From the NCBI GenBank assembly GCA_934613165.1, contig CAKTSW010000102.1:1-5815 (forward strand): a stretch of 5,815 bases of DNA, in the 5' to 3' direction. Both the position numbers and the translations under genes were made by a program. How positions within the stretch are numbered: the stretch's first letter is position 1; every line of letters begins with the position of its first letter. Below, one piece after another: positions 5,785 to 5,815 of this stretch. The notes under the pieces are model-generated. The model was given only the letters and a program-made list of their open reading frames with translations, did no database searches and had not been told where the DNA came from. This DNA is from an uncultured Ellagibacter sp. (lineage in GTDB: Bacteria; Actinomycetota; Coriobacteriia; Coriobacteriales; Eggerthellaceae).

Positions 5785-5815
5785 TCAGAGCAGGTTATGC
5801 TTTTCGTGCTGAGAT
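5785..5815 (-). CDS. Possible 3' end of an upstream co-transcribed gene
   Basis: On the - strand, one frame entering from the right edge reads SQHEKHNLL and stops at TGA (5787-5785). The fixA ribosome binding site follows directly, and the fixA ATG is 14 bases from the stop. The spacing matches the fixA-fixB gap, and the residues look like a plausible soluble C-terminus. Only nine codons are visible, and a second frame also ends here (ISARKA then TAA), so this remains a suggestion. The product cannot be named. Confidence 0.3.
   Translation of the reverse strand, partial: SQHEKHNLL

Overview
The window looks like chromosomal DNA of a high-GC, anaerobic Actinomycetota, most likely a Coriobacteriia/Eggerthellaceae gut bacterium of the Eggerthella, Gordonibacter or Adlercreutzia type. 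This is inferred from three things seen together: strong G/C bias at third codon positions, a cell-wall-binding-repeat protein next to a family 2 glycosyltransferase, and a complete fixABCX electron-transfer module. The exact genus cannot be settled from the sequence alone.

The layout is two convergent transcription units. On the + strand (1-2168) lies the 3' part of a gene for a protein with three tandem cell-wall-binding type 2 (CWB2) repeats. It is followed after 15 bases by a GT-A fold family 2 glycosyltransferase, and the unit ends in a strong intrinsic terminator (2182-2211). On the - strand (5770 down to 2476) lies fixA-fixB-fixC-fixX in the canonical order. Gaps are short (16 and 31 bases), fixC and fixX overlap by 4 bases (ATGA), and the unit ends in an intrinsic terminator with a six-T tract (2425-2391). 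The last bases of the window, upstream of fixA, may hold the 3' end of another co-transcribed gene.

FixA and FixB form an electron-transfer-flavoprotein heterodimer. FixC is an ETF:quinone-oxidoreductase-like flavoprotein that lacks its own iron-sulfur domain, and FixX is the small ferredoxin that supplies it. Together they would move electrons between a soluble donor (NADH or an acyl-CoA-type dehydrogenase) and a quinone and/or a low-potential acceptor. No nitrogenase or carnitine genes are visible, so the physiological partner is unknown. The + strand pair probably concerns the cell envelope.

The least expected feature lies between the two terminators. Four perfect copies of a 14-bp sequence (CTGCGACGTTTTGC) start at 2264, 2297, 2330 and 2363, exactly 33 bp apart. 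This is non-random and matches no standard element I can name. It is too short for a CRISPR array and looks like a phased array of protein-binding sites or a lineage-specific intergenic repeat family.
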